A stretch of 64,000 bases of DNA from Gallaecimonas mangrovi (GTDB lineage: Bacteria; Pseudomonadota; Gammaproteobacteria; Enterobacterales; Gallaecimonadaceae), in NCBI RefSeq assembly GCF_003367375.1, contig NZ_CP031416.1:2177501-2241500 (forward strand). Direction: 5' to 3'. The translations under genes were made by a program, and so were the position numbers. Position 1 is the first letter of the stretch; every line of letters starts with the position of its first letter. The notes under the pieces were generated by a model. The model was not told the origin of the DNA. It saw only the letters and a list, made by a program, of their open reading frames with translations, and ran no database searches. Shown here one piece after another: positions 51,791-60,880 of this stretch.

Positions 51791-54259
51791 TCAGTTGCTG
51801 CTGTCAGCCAGCACCGAACTGTTGCTCACCAAGATGGTGAGGCCTTCGCTTGCCAGGAAGCTGGCCACCTGAGACTGCATTTCGGTAGTGACATCCGAGT
51901 CGGAGGATGGATCCAACAAGGAGGTATGGGCACCGGCATTAAAGTGGCTCACACCGCTTACCTGGGTGGTGCCGTCGCTGCTGGTAACCGTCGCAGTGAT
52001 ATTGGCAAGACCAATGGTATCAACCAGCGGGTCGGTACCTGACAGCGGGTAACCATAGCTGGCATTGCTGTTAGGAATAACCTGGTCGTCGCTACCATCG
52101 GTGCCGTCGCCCACCACTTCGTGGATCAACAAGCCCGGGGTGTTATCCGCCAAGGTTGATCCATAGGCAATGGGGTCAGCCGAGTCGATAACGGTTTGCG
52201 CCACAAACAGAAACTCTGGCAAGAAGGAGCTGTAAACGGTATTGACCAAGGTGTCATAACCGGTATCGCCCTCTTCCAGGCCCGAGGTATTCGCTGCCGC
52301 CAGTGCGGTTTGGAAGCTAGAGGAAGCAATCAAACCTTCTTTCACGGTGTCGGCAAAGCTTGGTGAGAAGGCAAATACACCGGCCAAACCGGCTCCCGGT
52401 ACTGACAGTGCGGCGGTATTGAAGCTGAAGTAGCTTGAATAGTCGGTGTCTGTGCTGGGGTCAACAGTGGCAGTGTTGCCTACCGCTACCGCTTCAGAGC
52501 CGATAATGGAACCCAATGACAAGCCAAGGTAGCTAACGTCAGTACCATCTAAAAGGTTAGTGCTATCGGTCGCTTGCGTGCTCACAGTGCCGGTGGCAGC
52601 AGCGGTTTCGGCAGCGATGGTGGGGGCCGCCAGCGCGGCGCGCAGCGACAGTTCATCAGCGACACTTTCGCGCAGGTTGTCACGCACGGTGCCAAGGCTC
52701 GCTAGGTTCACGTATAGACCAACGTTATCACCGGCGTTGATATCTTCGGTGCCGTCACCGTCGGTATCGATACCGCGCGTGCCATGCAGCGGCAGGTCGA
52801 TGGCAATCATCGCTTGGCCATTAAGGGCCAAGGTACCAGCGATAGCCAGGCCGGTTTCTTTATAGGAGGTAATACCATGCCCATAAATAACCGTCGGCCA
52901 GCCATAAGTGCCTTTGGCAATAGAGGTGTCATACCCCAGGGCGGTGCGCAGGGTATTAACAGTGCTGGTAATAGGTACCGTTACTAACACGTCAATGGTT
53001 TTTAACGAGCGTACGGTCGGTACCGGGTTGTACTTGGTGATGAATTTATAAGGGTCGACATCATCGCCGTCGTCATTGGTGAAAGTTGCACCAATCAGCA
53101 GGCTGTTGTCGGACAGCGCTGCGGTCGGGTCGATACCTTGCGCCGCCGCTTGAGTAGCGTAATTGCTTTGGCTAAGGGTACCGTCTTGCAGTGCCAGCAA
53201 TACCGCTGCCGGGCTATCGCCAGAAGCTATCCAGCGTGAAGACAGCGCATCACAACCGCTTAAATCGGTATCAGAAAGAACGCAGCTGCCATCGCTAATA
53301 TCAGACGAAGTCGGTTTATCCAAAAAGTACGGCAGGGTCAGGGTGGCTGAGTACACTTCGGCGCCACTGGCCAACTGGCCGGCCGTGGTAGAGGTATCAA
53401 GCCCCAAAGCATCTGCGGCGGTGTAACCGGTGTCGGTTAGGGATGACAGCGTCAAATTGCCCGCACTGAGGGCGTTCATCAACACCAGCTTGGTGTAGTT
53501 GAGGGTGTCAGAGGTGCTTTCGGTGGTAAAGAGACCCGAATAGGTGACAGAGTCTTTATCAACGCCGGCAGTGGACAGTACGCTCTCATAGGAGTTGATA
53601 GCCGTTTGTACAGCCAATTGCGAGGCTTCGCTCAACGGCTCGGTGCTAACATCCTGGCTAAGCAGGCTGTAAGTGGCAGAGCCTTGCACCGAGCGACCTT
53701 CGGAGTCTTGAATCAAGGTGGTGGTAGCAACGACATAAGCCGCTTTGGCGTCCAAAGGCTTAAGCGGCGTAACCACGATGCTGTCGCCAGACACGGCGGT
53801 GGTAAAATCGGTACCGTAAGTCAGTGTGGATTCCAGCGTACAGGCATCGATAGTGGATGCATCGGCGCAGCTGTCATCGTCACCGCCTTTGGTAACCTTC
53901 AACAGCACCACTGCTCCGGCTTGCTGCACGGAAGCAGAGTCTAAGGTTACCCCGTCAGGCAAGCTGACATCGATGGTAAAAGGTGTGCTGACAGACCAGC
54001 CATCAAGGCTAGACAGCACCGCTTCTGGGTCGTAAGGACTGGATTCATCGGCAACGTCCGGTACGTTCAAGGTGCCGTCAGTAGTGCCATCCAAGAGCAG
54101 ATCATTCGGAATGGGCAGATCGCCATTGGAAGGATCGTAAACGATTCGAGCTGCTGCAATGCTGGTGTCGGTTCCGGGTGTGTCACTGTGTGAATCATCG
54201 CCACAGGCGGTTAAACACAGTGCTGCCAACACAGCGATGCTGACAATTTTCTTCTCCAT
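51791..54259 (-). CDS. Surface lipoprotein lipase, VolA/Pla-1/cef family
   Basis: The 822-residue protein starts at MEKKIVSIAVLAALCLTACG, a lipoprotein signal with LTAC lipobox (Cys19), followed by an Asp/Ser/Thr-rich spacer. An N-terminal beta-rich domain of the VolA/Pla-1 type follows (RIVYDPSNGDLPIPNDLLLD at about 35), then an alpha/beta hydrolase domain: IYGHGITSYKETGLAIAGTL (oxyanion), YLGLSLGSIIGSEAVA (G-L-S-L-G nucleophile) and HFNAGAHTSLLDP (probable His). These enzymes are surface-exposed lysophospholipases that release fatty acids from external phospholipid. Long Ala/Thr/Asp-rich stretches fit an exported protein. Confidence 0.85.
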   Translation of the reverse strand: MEKKIVSIAVLAALCLTACGDDSHSDTPGTDTSIAAARIVYDPSNGDLPIPNDLLLDGTTDGTLNVPDVADESSPYDPEAVLSSLDGWSVSTPFTIDVSLPDGVTLDSASVQQAGAVVLLKVTKGGDDDSCADASTIDACTLESTLTYGTDFTTAVSGDSIVVTPLKPLDAKAAYVVATTTLIQDSEGRSVQGSATYSLLSQDVSTEPLSEASQLAVQTAINSYESVLSTAGVDKDSVTYSGLFTTESTSDTLNYTKLVLMNALSAGNLTLSSLTDTGYTAADALGLDTSTTAGQLASGAEVYSATLTLPYFLDKPTSSDISDGSCVLSDTDLSGCDALSSRWIASGDSPAAVLLALQDGTLSQSNYATQAAAQGIDPTAALSDNSLLIGATFTNDDGDDVDPYKFITKYNPVPTVRSLKTIDVLVTVPITSTVNTLRTALGYDTSIAKGTYGWPTVIYGHGITSYKETGLAIAGTLALNGQAMIAIDLPLHGTRGIDTDGDGTEDINAGDNVGLYVNLASLGTVRDNLRESVADELSLRAALAAPTIAAETAAATGTVSTQATDSTNLLDGTDVSYLGLSLGSIIGSEAVAVGNTATVDPSTDTDYSSYFSFNTAALSVPGAGLAGVFAFSPSFADTVKEGLIASSSFQTALAAANTSGLEEGDTGYDTLVNTVYSSFLPEFLFVAQTVIDSADPIAYGSTLADNTPGLLIHEVVGDGTDGSDDQVIPNSNASYGYPLSGTDPLVDTIGLANITATVTSSDGTTQVSGVSHFNAGAHTSLLDPSSDSDVTTEMQSQVASFLASEGLTILVSNSSVLADSSN

Positions 54260-54420
54260 GATATTCCCCGTTAAATGGTTGTTTTGTTTTAGTGACCATC
54301 CGGCCTTTAAATTACGCACTGGTCCGACTTTTTACAAATCTTTCCATAAAAAATATCGTTAGTTGAAAATTTTGGCCTCATTATGGTCTGAGGTAAACTG
54401 GCCGCAGATTTTGCACGGGA

Positions 54421-55170
54421 ATGGATATGCTTGACTACATAGCCCCTGAAAATTTTTTAAAAGATCGCGTAATACTGGTAACCGGGGCCAGTGCTGGAAT
54501 AGGCAGAGAAGCCGCGATCAATTACGCAAAATACGGTGCCACTGTCATTTTGTTGGGTCGAAATGTGAAGATGCTCGAAGAGATTTATGACGTAATCGAG
54601 CAAAAAGGTTGGCCACAACCGGCCATCATTCCCTTGGATATGACCGGCGCAACCGACCAACATTATCGTGACATGGCAGTAACCATTGAAAATCAGTTCG
54701 GCCATTTAGACGGCGTGCTGATGAACGCCGGTGAGCTTGGGGAGTTAACGCCCTTTGAGCAAATTGACGATGAAACCTGGGACAAGGTGATGCTGGTGAA
54801 TGTGGATGCCACCTTCCGCATGACCCGCGCCCTGCTGCCGCTGTTAAAAGACGCTGACGATGGCCGCCTGATATTTACCAGCTCCGGCGTGGGTAAAAAA
54901 GGCCGCGCCTATTGGGGCGCTTATGCAGTGTCGAAATTTGCCACAGAAGGCATGATGCAAGTGCTGGCTGATGAAAACAGTAAAGGCCCATTACGGGTTA
55001 ACTGTATTAACCCTGGCGGCACCCGCACAGCAATGCGTGCCAAGGCGTTTCCGGCCGAAGATCCTATGACCTTAAAAACGCCTGCCGATTTAATGCCGGT
55101 CTATTTGTATTTAATGGGGCCAGACAGTAAAGACACCAATGGCCAAAGCATCGATGCTCAGCCCAAATAA
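54421..55170 (+). CDS. yciK: SDR family oxidoreductase YciK
   Basis: The 249-residue classical SDR has VTGASAGIGREAAINYAKYG near 21, LMNAGELGELTPFEQIDDET near 99, SSGVGKKGRAYWGAYAVSKF (Ser, Tyr, Lys of the active site) and NCINPGGTRTAMRAKAFPAE; these are specific to the YciK subfamily. The substrate is not known in any organism. Two ATGs (54421 and 54427) are possible; the second would use GGGAATGG as its ribosome-binding site. In E. coli yciK lies between btuR and sohB; here all three are separated. Confidence 0.92.
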   Translation: MDMLDYIAPENFLKDRVILVTGASAGIGREAAINYAKYGATVILLGRNVKMLEEIYDVIEQKGWPQPAIIPLDMTGATDQHYRDMAVTIENQFGHLDGVLMNAGELGELTPFEQIDDETWDKVMLVNVDATFRMTRALLPLLKDADDGRLIFTSSGVGKKGRAYWGAYAVSKFATEGMMQVLADENSKGPLRVNCINPGGTRTAMRAKAFPAEDPMTLKTPADLMPVYLYLMGPDSKDTNGQSIDAQPK

Positions 55171-55197
55171 AAAAGCCCGGCATCAGCCGGGTTTTTT
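55169..55197. terminator. Bidirectional intrinsic terminator
   Basis: AAAAAAGCCCGGC-atca-GCCGGGTTTTTT lies between the convergent yciK and PfkB kinase genes. Confidence 0.88.
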
Positions 55198-56187
55198 ATT
55201 ACTCAACCAGGGGCTTTGGGTAATAAGGCGCTGGTCACTTGCCAGTTGCTCTGCCAGCATCTTGGCATCTAGCAGCTGATTTTTAGCGCCTTTAAAAGCC
55301 AATACCGATTCAGCATTGAGCATGCCCATTTGCACCGCGTCACTCAGCGGCCGCTCTTTGATTAAAGCCGCCACAAAACCACTGGCAAAGGCATCCCCTG
55401 CCCCGGTGGTTTCAACAATGGCCAACTGCGCTGCCGGTTTGGCCTCAACACACAGCTTACCGTCAGTTGCCACAACACCGGCAGCGCCGTCGGTAATAGC
55501 TACCACCCGAATGCCCAGCCGCGCCGCCAAGGCGGCCAACAGCGCCTTCATTGCGTGATGTTCGTGAATGTCCCAGCCCAATAACATGGCACTTTCTTCT
55601 TTGTTAAGGACTAACACCTCAAGCTTTTGAAGAATAGGCAGTAACGCCTCAGCGCCTTGTTTGGCTAAATAACTGGAAGGGTTAAAAGCAACCTTTGCCG
55701 AGGTAGTGGCCACCAAGGCCGCCAGCGTTTGCAGGCTTTGTCCCAACATCGCCGAGCAATAAAGCCAGCGGCTAGCAGGTAGTGTTGCCTCTGTTAGCGA
55801 CAGCTCGTCATTGGCGCCTTTAAACGCAAGAATGGTTCTATCGTCTTCAATAGAGTCCAAGATCACCGACAAGCCGGTTTTACCCCCTACTGCCCCCACA
55901 AAATCAATGCCGTCAGACGTCAGTGCAGCCAGTACTTGTTGGCCCTGGGCATCACTGCCAATTTTGCCCATAAAGGCCGTTTTAAGCCCCAGGCGAGCAA
56001 AGGCAACGGCGGTATTGGTGCCACCACCGCCAACGGTAATGTTTAAATCTTGGATAAGCATTTTGCTACCCAACGGATAGGCAATCAGCTTTTCCGATGA
56101 ATGGCGGCTTTTGATTTCCACCAGTTCAGAATCGGTGTCTGCAAATAAATCGACCGTTGCCGAGCCGATAGTCACCACGTCATACAT
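55183..56187 (-). CDS. PfkB family carbohydrate/nucleoside kinase
   Basis: The protein has 334 residues from the ATG 56185-56187, with GGGGGAGGTGGGT upstream. The ribokinase-type fold is shown by MYDVVTIGSATVDLFADTDS, the first PfkB signature VGGGGTNTAVAFARLGLKTA near 57, and the second signature ETTGAGDAFASGFVAALIKE near 265 with the catalytic Asp in GAGDAF. It phosphorylates a sugar or nucleoside with ATP. The partner may be the divergent MFS transporter gene, 104 bases away. Confidence 0.88.
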   Translation of the reverse strand: MYDVVTIGSATVDLFADTDSELVEIKSRHSSEKLIAYPLGSKMLIQDLNITVGGGGTNTAVAFARLGLKTAFMGKIGSDAQGQQVLAALTSDGIDFVGAVGGKTGLSVILDSIEDDRTILAFKGANDELSLTEATLPASRWLYCSAMLGQSLQTLAALVATTSAKVAFNPSSYLAKQGAEALLPILQKLEVLVLNKEESAMLLGWDIHEHHAMKALLAALAARLGIRVVAITDGAAGVVATDGKLCVEAKPAAQLAIVETTGAGDAFASGFVAALIKERPLSDAVQMGMLNAESVLAFKGAKNQLLDAKMLAEQLASDQRLITQSPWLSNKKPG

Positions 56188-56290
56188 ACCCACCTCCCCC
56201 CTCTCAGCGTGGCATGCCTTGCGCATTCTCGCCTTGACCAGGCAGCCAAGCCGCGCCAAGATCGGCGCCCTGCTTTTCAAGGATAGTCCT

Positions 56291-57433
56291 ATGACCCTCA
56301 GCCCAACCCGCTGGTTATCTCTGTTTTATATACACTTTTTTCTTGGGTGGGGGATCTATTTGCCGTTTTGGTCACTGTGGCTTAAAGGCCAGTCACTGAC
56401 ACCGGCAATGATTGGCATTTTGCTTGGCGTGGCGCAAGGCACCCGCGCCATGGGCTCGTTATTCATCACCACCCGTATCAAACGCTCGGAACAGCTCATT
56501 CCAGCGAGCCGTTTGCTGGCGCTGGCCACCCTGTTTGTATTTGCCGGTTTTGTACTGCCGCAGAGCCTGCCACTGCTATTGGCACTGACGCTAGTGGGCT
56601 CACTGGTGTATTCACCGCTGATGCCCATTTCTGATGCCATGGCGACCCGGATGGTGGCGCAAATCGGCATGGATTACGGCAAAGTCAGGTTGTGGGGCTC
56701 TGTTGCCTTCGTTGTTATGTCAACGCTGATGGGGTATCTCACCAATTTATGGGGGAGCCAAGCGGTACTGTGGGGATTGTTGGCAACACAGCTAATGCTC
56801 TTTGTTGGCACCCTACCGAAGATGTCGGTCACCCTGACTGACGGGCCTAAAGCCAAGACCAGTACCCCATGGCTGACACTGTTAAAGATACCGATGCTGC
56901 GGCGTTTTATCGCTACCAATATGGCCATTCAAGGCAGCCATGCCGCCTATTACGGCTTTTCTGCCATTTACTGGCAATCTCTTGGCATTAAAGCCAGCAC
57001 CATTGGCTTTTTATGGAGTTGGGGCGTGGTGGTGGAAGTGGCGGTGTTTTATTTTGCCAAACGGCTGTTTGCTAATAAAAGCGCGGCCTGGCTATTAACT
57101 ATTGCCGCTACCGCCGTGATGGTGCGTTGGACCGGCACCGCTTTTGCCCATTCACTTTGGCAGCTCTGGCTGCTGCAAACCCTGCATGGACTTACCTTCA
57201 CCACCGCCCATTTAGGCGCTATTACCTATATCAGTAAAGAATTGCCCCGCCACCATAGCGTCGGTACCCAGGCGCTGTATTCGGCAATGGCGTTGAGTTT
57301 ATCGGTTGCCGCCATGATGCTGGTAACCGGGTGGTTGTTTGCCCCTATGGCCGGTTTGGTGTTCCTGGTAATGGCAGCCCTTGGCATACCCGCCCTGCTT
57401 CTGGCCCGTGGGGTTAAACCTATTCATGATTAA
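56291..57433 (+). CDS. MFS transporter, LacY/HcaT-like (MFS_1_like)
   Basis: The protein has 380 residues from the ATG 56291-56293 (AAGGATAGTCCT upstream). Twelve hydrophobic helices are visible. The opening LFYIHFFLGWGIYLPFWSLW and GILLGVAQGTRAMGSLFITT place it in the HcaT/LacY-like oligosaccharide-and-phenylpropionate subgroup. It imports a sugar or aromatic acid with protons. Divergent from the PfkB kinase, a plausible uptake-and-phosphorylation pair. Confidence 0.85.
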   Translation: MTLSPTRWLSLFYIHFFLGWGIYLPFWSLWLKGQSLTPAMIGILLGVAQGTRAMGSLFITTRIKRSEQLIPASRLLALATLFVFAGFVLPQSLPLLLALTLVGSLVYSPLMPISDAMATRMVAQIGMDYGKVRLWGSVAFVVMSTLMGYLTNLWGSQAVLWGLLATQLMLFVGTLPKMSVTLTDGPKAKTSTPWLTLLKIPMLRRFIATNMAIQGSHAAYYGFSAIYWQSLGIKASTIGFLWSWGVVVEVAVFYFAKRLFANKSAAWLLTIAATAVMVRWTGTAFAHSLWQLWLLQTLHGLTFTTAHLGAITYISKELPRHHSVGTQALYSAMALSLSVAAMMLVTGWLFAPMAGLVFLVMAALGIPALLLARGVKPIHD

Positions 57434-57458
57434 AAAAGGCGCCAATGGCGCCTTTTTT
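57432..57458. terminator. Bidirectional intrinsic terminator
   Basis: AAAAAAGGCGCC-AAT-GGCGCCTTTTTTT lies between the convergent MFS and tesB genes. Confidence 0.9.
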
Positions 57459-57460
57459 TA

Positions 57461-58333
57461 TCAAACATGCTTTGGCCGGCGCTGGCGTATCAGGCCTTCT
57501 TGCTGCGTGGAGGCAACCAGGTGGCCACTACGGTCAAAAAACTGCCCCCGTACCAAACCTCTGCCGCCACTGGCGGTTGAGCTTTTCACCACATAGAGTA
57601 ACCAGTCATCCATGCGAAATTCGCGGTGAAACCACATGGCATGGTCAATAGAAGCCACTTGCAGGGTAGGCTCCATATAGCTGCGACCATGGGGCTGGAG
57701 TGAGGTTGGCAGGAAATTAAAATCCGAGGCGTAGGCCAGTAGATACTGATGAATGCGCGGATCGTCCGGCATCATACCGTTGGCTTTTAACCACACATAA
57801 CGTACCGGCTCGGCCACTTCTGGCGCCGTTGGGTCATGAAAGACCACTGGCCGCATTTCAATGGGCATTTCGGTTAAGAAATTATCAATGATTTTCTTAG
57901 GCAGGCGCTCCGCCAAGGGTTCAGCCAGTTCACGCTCGCTTTTCAAACCGTCAGGCCCTGGCACCGCTGGCATTTCATCCTGATGCTCAAAACCGTCTTC
58001 CGGCACCTGAAAAGACGCCGTCAATTCAAAGATGGGCCGCCCGTGCTGCACTGCCTTGACCCGGCGGGTTGAAAAGGTACCGCCATCACGCAGGTTTTCC
58101 ACCAAATACACCACTGGGTGTTTGGCATCACCGGCTTCGAGGAAATAGGCGTGCAGGGAATGGCCACTGCGGTTTGCCTCTACCGTTGCTTGCGCGGCAC
58201 TCATGGCCTGGCCTAACACCTGACCACCAAACAGTGCCGGAAAACCTAAATCCTGGCTCTGGCCCCGGAAAATGCCTTTTTCCACAGGCTCGAGCTCCAA
58301 CAGCGACAGAAGCTCATTTAATACAGGTGACAT
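57461..58333 (-). CDS. tesB: Acyl-CoA thioesterase II
   Basis: The 290-residue double-hotdog thioesterase hydrolyses medium- and long-chain acyl-CoA. LFGGQVLGQAMSAAQATV near 35, SLHAYFLEAGDAKHPVVYLV near 58 and the C-terminal ASIDHAMWFHREFRMDDWLL with the catalytic Asp/Thr/Gln region (LVRGQFFDRSGHLVASTQQE) are TesB signatures. It is followed on the same strand from the glyoxalase-II-like gene by a 10-base gap, so they are probably cotranscribed. Confidence 0.93.
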   Translation of the reverse strand: MSPVLNELLSLLELEPVEKGIFRGQSQDLGFPALFGGQVLGQAMSAAQATVEANRSGHSLHAYFLEAGDAKHPVVYLVENLRDGGTFSTRRVKAVQHGRPIFELTASFQVPEDGFEHQDEMPAVPGPDGLKSERELAEPLAERLPKKIIDNFLTEMPIEMRPVVFHDPTAPEVAEPVRYVWLKANGMMPDDPRIHQYLLAYASDFNFLPTSLQPHGRSYMEPTLQVASIDHAMWFHREFRMDDWLLYVVKSSTASGGRGLVRGQFFDRSGHLVASTQQEGLIRQRRPKHV

Positions 58334-58343
58334 AGTTCAATCC

Positions 58344-58988
58344 TCAGCCAAAACGGCTATCGGCCACAAAAGGGTTATGTTTACGCTCATCACCAATCAC
58401 CGACATGGGGCCGTGACCGGGTACAAAACGGACATCATCGCCCAAGGCAAAAACCTTACTGCGAATCGCATTAATTAATTGCTGATGGTCGCCGCGGGGA
58501 AAGTCGGTGCGGCCAATAGAGCCTTTAAAGAGCACATCTCCAACCTGCGCCCAACGCGCTTGCTTATTAAAAAAAATCACATGCCCCGGCGTATGCCCAG
58601 GGCAATGCAGTACCGAAAATTGCGTATTGCCCAAACGCAAGACATCGCCGTCAGCAAGATAACGGTCGACAGAAAAAGGCGTCGGTTCAGGAAATCGGAA
58701 CATCTTGGCTTGGTCGTTTAACGCCGTTAGCCAGAAATTGTCGTCTTGGTGCGGGCCAACAATGGGCACCTCAAGCTGTTGCTTGAGCGCACCGGCGGCA
58801 CCCACATGGTCAAGGTGGCCATGGGTCAGCCAAATCGCCCTGATGTTAAGTTCTGCCGCCTTGGCGGCGGCGAGTATTTTTTCCGGCTCGCCACCTGGGT
58901 CAATGACGGCCGCGTCGCGCGTTTTTGTGCACCAGACCAGCGTGCAGTTCTGTGCAAAAGGCGTGACGGGTATAACGTTAAAATCCAT
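58344..58988 (-). CDS. MBL-fold metallohydrolase, YcbL/glyoxalase-II-like
   Basis: The protein has 214 residues from the ATG 58986-58988. The metal-binding motif THGHLDHVGA near 56 and HCPGHTPGHVIFF near 129, DVLFKGSIGRTDFPRGDHQQ and a C-terminal VPGHGP are the features of the YcbL subgroup of glyoxalase II-like enzymes. It hydrolyses a thioester such as S-lactoylglutathione. The ribosome-binding site is a modest GGGAAACC. Confidence 0.9.
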   Translation of the reverse strand: MDFNVIPVTPFAQNCTLVWCTKTRDAAVIDPGGEPEKILAAAKAAELNIRAIWLTHGHLDHVGAAGALKQQLEVPIVGPHQDDNFWLTALNDQAKMFRFPEPTPFSVDRYLADGDVLRLGNTQFSVLHCPGHTPGHVIFFNKQARWAQVGDVLFKGSIGRTDFPRGDHQQLINAIRSKVFALGDDVRFVPGHGPMSVIGDERKHNPFVADSRFG

Positions 58989-59058
58989 CACCGGTTTCCC
59001 TTTGTCTTTTTAAGCAATTGTCCATGGTACCCCGAGCAGCGGGGCCAAGTGCAAGCCT

Positions 59059-59520
59059 TTATGCCGCATCAGGCTGTGGCCGGACCGTTTCAATTTTTTT
59101 CAATAAGGTAACAGCGCGAGGCGCCACCCAGGTCGGTAAAACCACATCGACATTCATGACTTTACGGTCATACACCCGCCCTGGCCATTTTTCCCGGCCC
59201 TGCTCGGTTAAGCACAAACCAACCGAGGGAAACACATGATGGTACACCAGCCCCAGCGTTTCGATTTCCTGCCAGGAAAGATGCGCTTTGGAAAACCAGT
59301 AATGCAGGGTTAAACCGTCTTTATCCGCTGCCAAAAACATACAGCGTTTACTGAGCGCACTGGCAAAAAGCACCGCAAAACCGACAAAGAACCCGAGGAT
59401 CCAAACGCCGTAGCCTTCACCAAGTTGCCAACGCCAACCGCCAATTAAAGCAAGTAACAGGCACAAGATAACCGCCAACAACACAATGCCTTTATTCGCC
59501 CCTCGGCTATAGTGACTCAT
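59059..59520 (-). CDS. Hypothetical two-helix membrane protein
   Basis: The 153-residue protein starts at the ATG 59518-59520 with AAGGAGGACCT upstream. Two hydrophobic helices at about 12-28 and 35-55 are followed by a cytosolic domain with PH-like strand pattern (FLAADKDGLTLHYWFSKAHL, SWQEIETLGLVYHH, MNVDVVLPTWVAPRAVTLLK). The order (two helices, then a beta-rich domain reading DGLTLHY...SWQEIE) resembles bacterial PH-like membrane proteins such as the DUF2982 group; this is a low-confidence match. Confidence 0.7.
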   Translation of the reverse strand: MSHYSRGANKGIVLLAVILCLLLALIGGWRWQLGEGYGVWILGFFVGFAVLFASALSKRCMFLAADKDGLTLHYWFSKAHLSWQEIETLGLVYHHVFPSVGLCLTEQGREKWPGRVYDRKVMNVDVVLPTWVAPRAVTLLKKIETVRPQPDAA

Positions 59521-59604
59521 AGGTCCTCCTTTCAATCACGGCCAATCATACGACGTTGCTAAGCACTTGTCTTTTAGGGAACAAAGGAAAAAGCCACGAC
59601 CTTA

Positions 59605-60831
59605 ATGACTGCCAATACGCCAGACGAGAATGCCGCCCAAAGCCGATTTGAAGCGCAGCTTAATCGCTTAACACTGCGTTTTACTCACCAGCAGGCCGAC
59701 TGGGAAGCACCGTTCAAGGAAGCATACTTTCATGCGACGCTGCGCCAAGCCAGGATCGCCATTGCCTTTGCGATTATTTATTTCTCGCTATTTGGTCTGT
59801 TGGATGTGCTGGTATTACCCCATCGTTTACTAGAAGCATGGCTATGCCGTTTTGGGGTATTTCTGCCCTGTGGGGTGGCTATCTTCGGCTTGTCTTTTCA
59901 CCCCAAGTTTATGCATTACTATCAGTTTGCCTTGGCGGTTTTGGTCGTCATAGGTGGTAGCTGCGTGATTTATCTAACCACCCTTACCAGCGAGAAAGAC
60001 AGCTATCTGTATTATTCCGGGCTGATTTTAGTTTTTATGTGTGGCTATGGTTTTGCCCGATTGCGCTTTCTGGCTGCCAGCAGCTGCTGTTGGCTGCTGG
60101 TTGTGGTCTTTGAATTGGTGGATTGCTTTTTCACCACTTCAAGCCTTAAAGGGGTGCTGGCCAACCAGTTTTTCTTTGTTGGCGCCAATGTCATTGGCAT
60201 GATGATTTGTTACCAACAAGAACGTACGGCAAGGCTCGCTTTTTTACTTCAGAATCAATTAGCTGAGCAAAATGCCCTGTTGCTGAATCACAACCAGGAT
60301 CTGGCAAAACTCACCAACCTTGATGGCCTAACCAAGGTCGCTAATCGTCGACATCTAGATACCTTTTTAAAACAGACTTGGACCACCTGCCTACACCAGC
60401 GTCAGCCCTTAGCCATTATCATTGGCGATATCGATTTTTTTAAACAATACAACGATAACTACGGCCATGTTGCTGGCGATGACTGTTTAGTCAATGTCGC
60501 CAAAACCATTAAGCATTGTGTGCGCCATGATGGCGCTCTAGTGGGCCGCTATGGTGGCGAGGAATTTGCGGTGGTGCTGGCGGGAGTGCATACCGAAGAG
60601 GCGCTGACCGTTGCCGAGCGTATACGCCGCGAAGTGGAAAAGCTTGCCCTGCCCCATCAAGCGTCACCCATGCAGGTGGTGACCCTCAGCCTAGGTGTTG
60701 CGGCCGCAGTGCCTTCACCCTCAATATCAGCCAGGGAGTTGTTGCAATATGCCGACAACGCCCTCTACCAAGCCAAGCAATCGGGCCGCGATCAGGTCAA
60801 AGTGGCAAAGCTAATAAACCTGTCGCCTTAA
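59605..60831 (+). CDS. Membrane-anchored diguanylate cyclase (GGDEF), second copy
   Basis: The 408-residue protein has an N-terminal soluble stretch (1-45), about six hydrophobic helices (residues 50-215) and a C-terminal GGDEF domain. LTNLDGLTKVANRRHLDTFL starts the domain, IGDIDFFKQYNDNYGHVAGD binds metal/GTP, RYGGEEFAVVLAGV is the signature, and YADNALYQAKQSGRD ends it. It synthesises cyclic-di-GMP. The residues five before GGEEF read HDGA rather than RxxD, so the inhibitory site appears absent. Unrelated membrane part to the GGDEF protein at 37 kb. Confidence 0.9.
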   Translation: MTANTPDENAAQSRFEAQLNRLTLRFTHQQADWEAPFKEAYFHATLRQARIAIAFAIIYFSLFGLLDVLVLPHRLLEAWLCRFGVFLPCGVAIFGLSFHPKFMHYYQFALAVLVVIGGSCVIYLTTLTSEKDSYLYYSGLILVFMCGYGFARLRFLAASSCCWLLVVVFELVDCFFTTSSLKGVLANQFFFVGANVIGMMICYQQERTARLAFLLQNQLAEQNALLLNHNQDLAKLTNLDGLTKVANRRHLDTFLKQTWTTCLHQRQPLAIIIGDIDFFKQYNDNYGHVAGDDCLVNVAKTIKHCVRHDGALVGRYGGEEFAVVLAGVHTEEALTVAERIRREVEKLALPHQASPMQVVTLSLGVAAAVPSPSISARELLQYADNALYQAKQSGRDQVKVAKLINLSP

Positions 60832-60836
60832 GCGAT

Positions 60837-60866
60837 AAAAAAAGGCCGCCCTAAGGCGGCCTTTTT
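60837..60866. terminator. Bidirectional intrinsic terminator
   Basis: AAAAGGCCGCC-CTAA-GGCGGCCTTTTT lies between the convergent GGDEF and sucD genes. Confidence 0.9.
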
Positions 60867-60880
60867 ACGAGAAATCAAGC

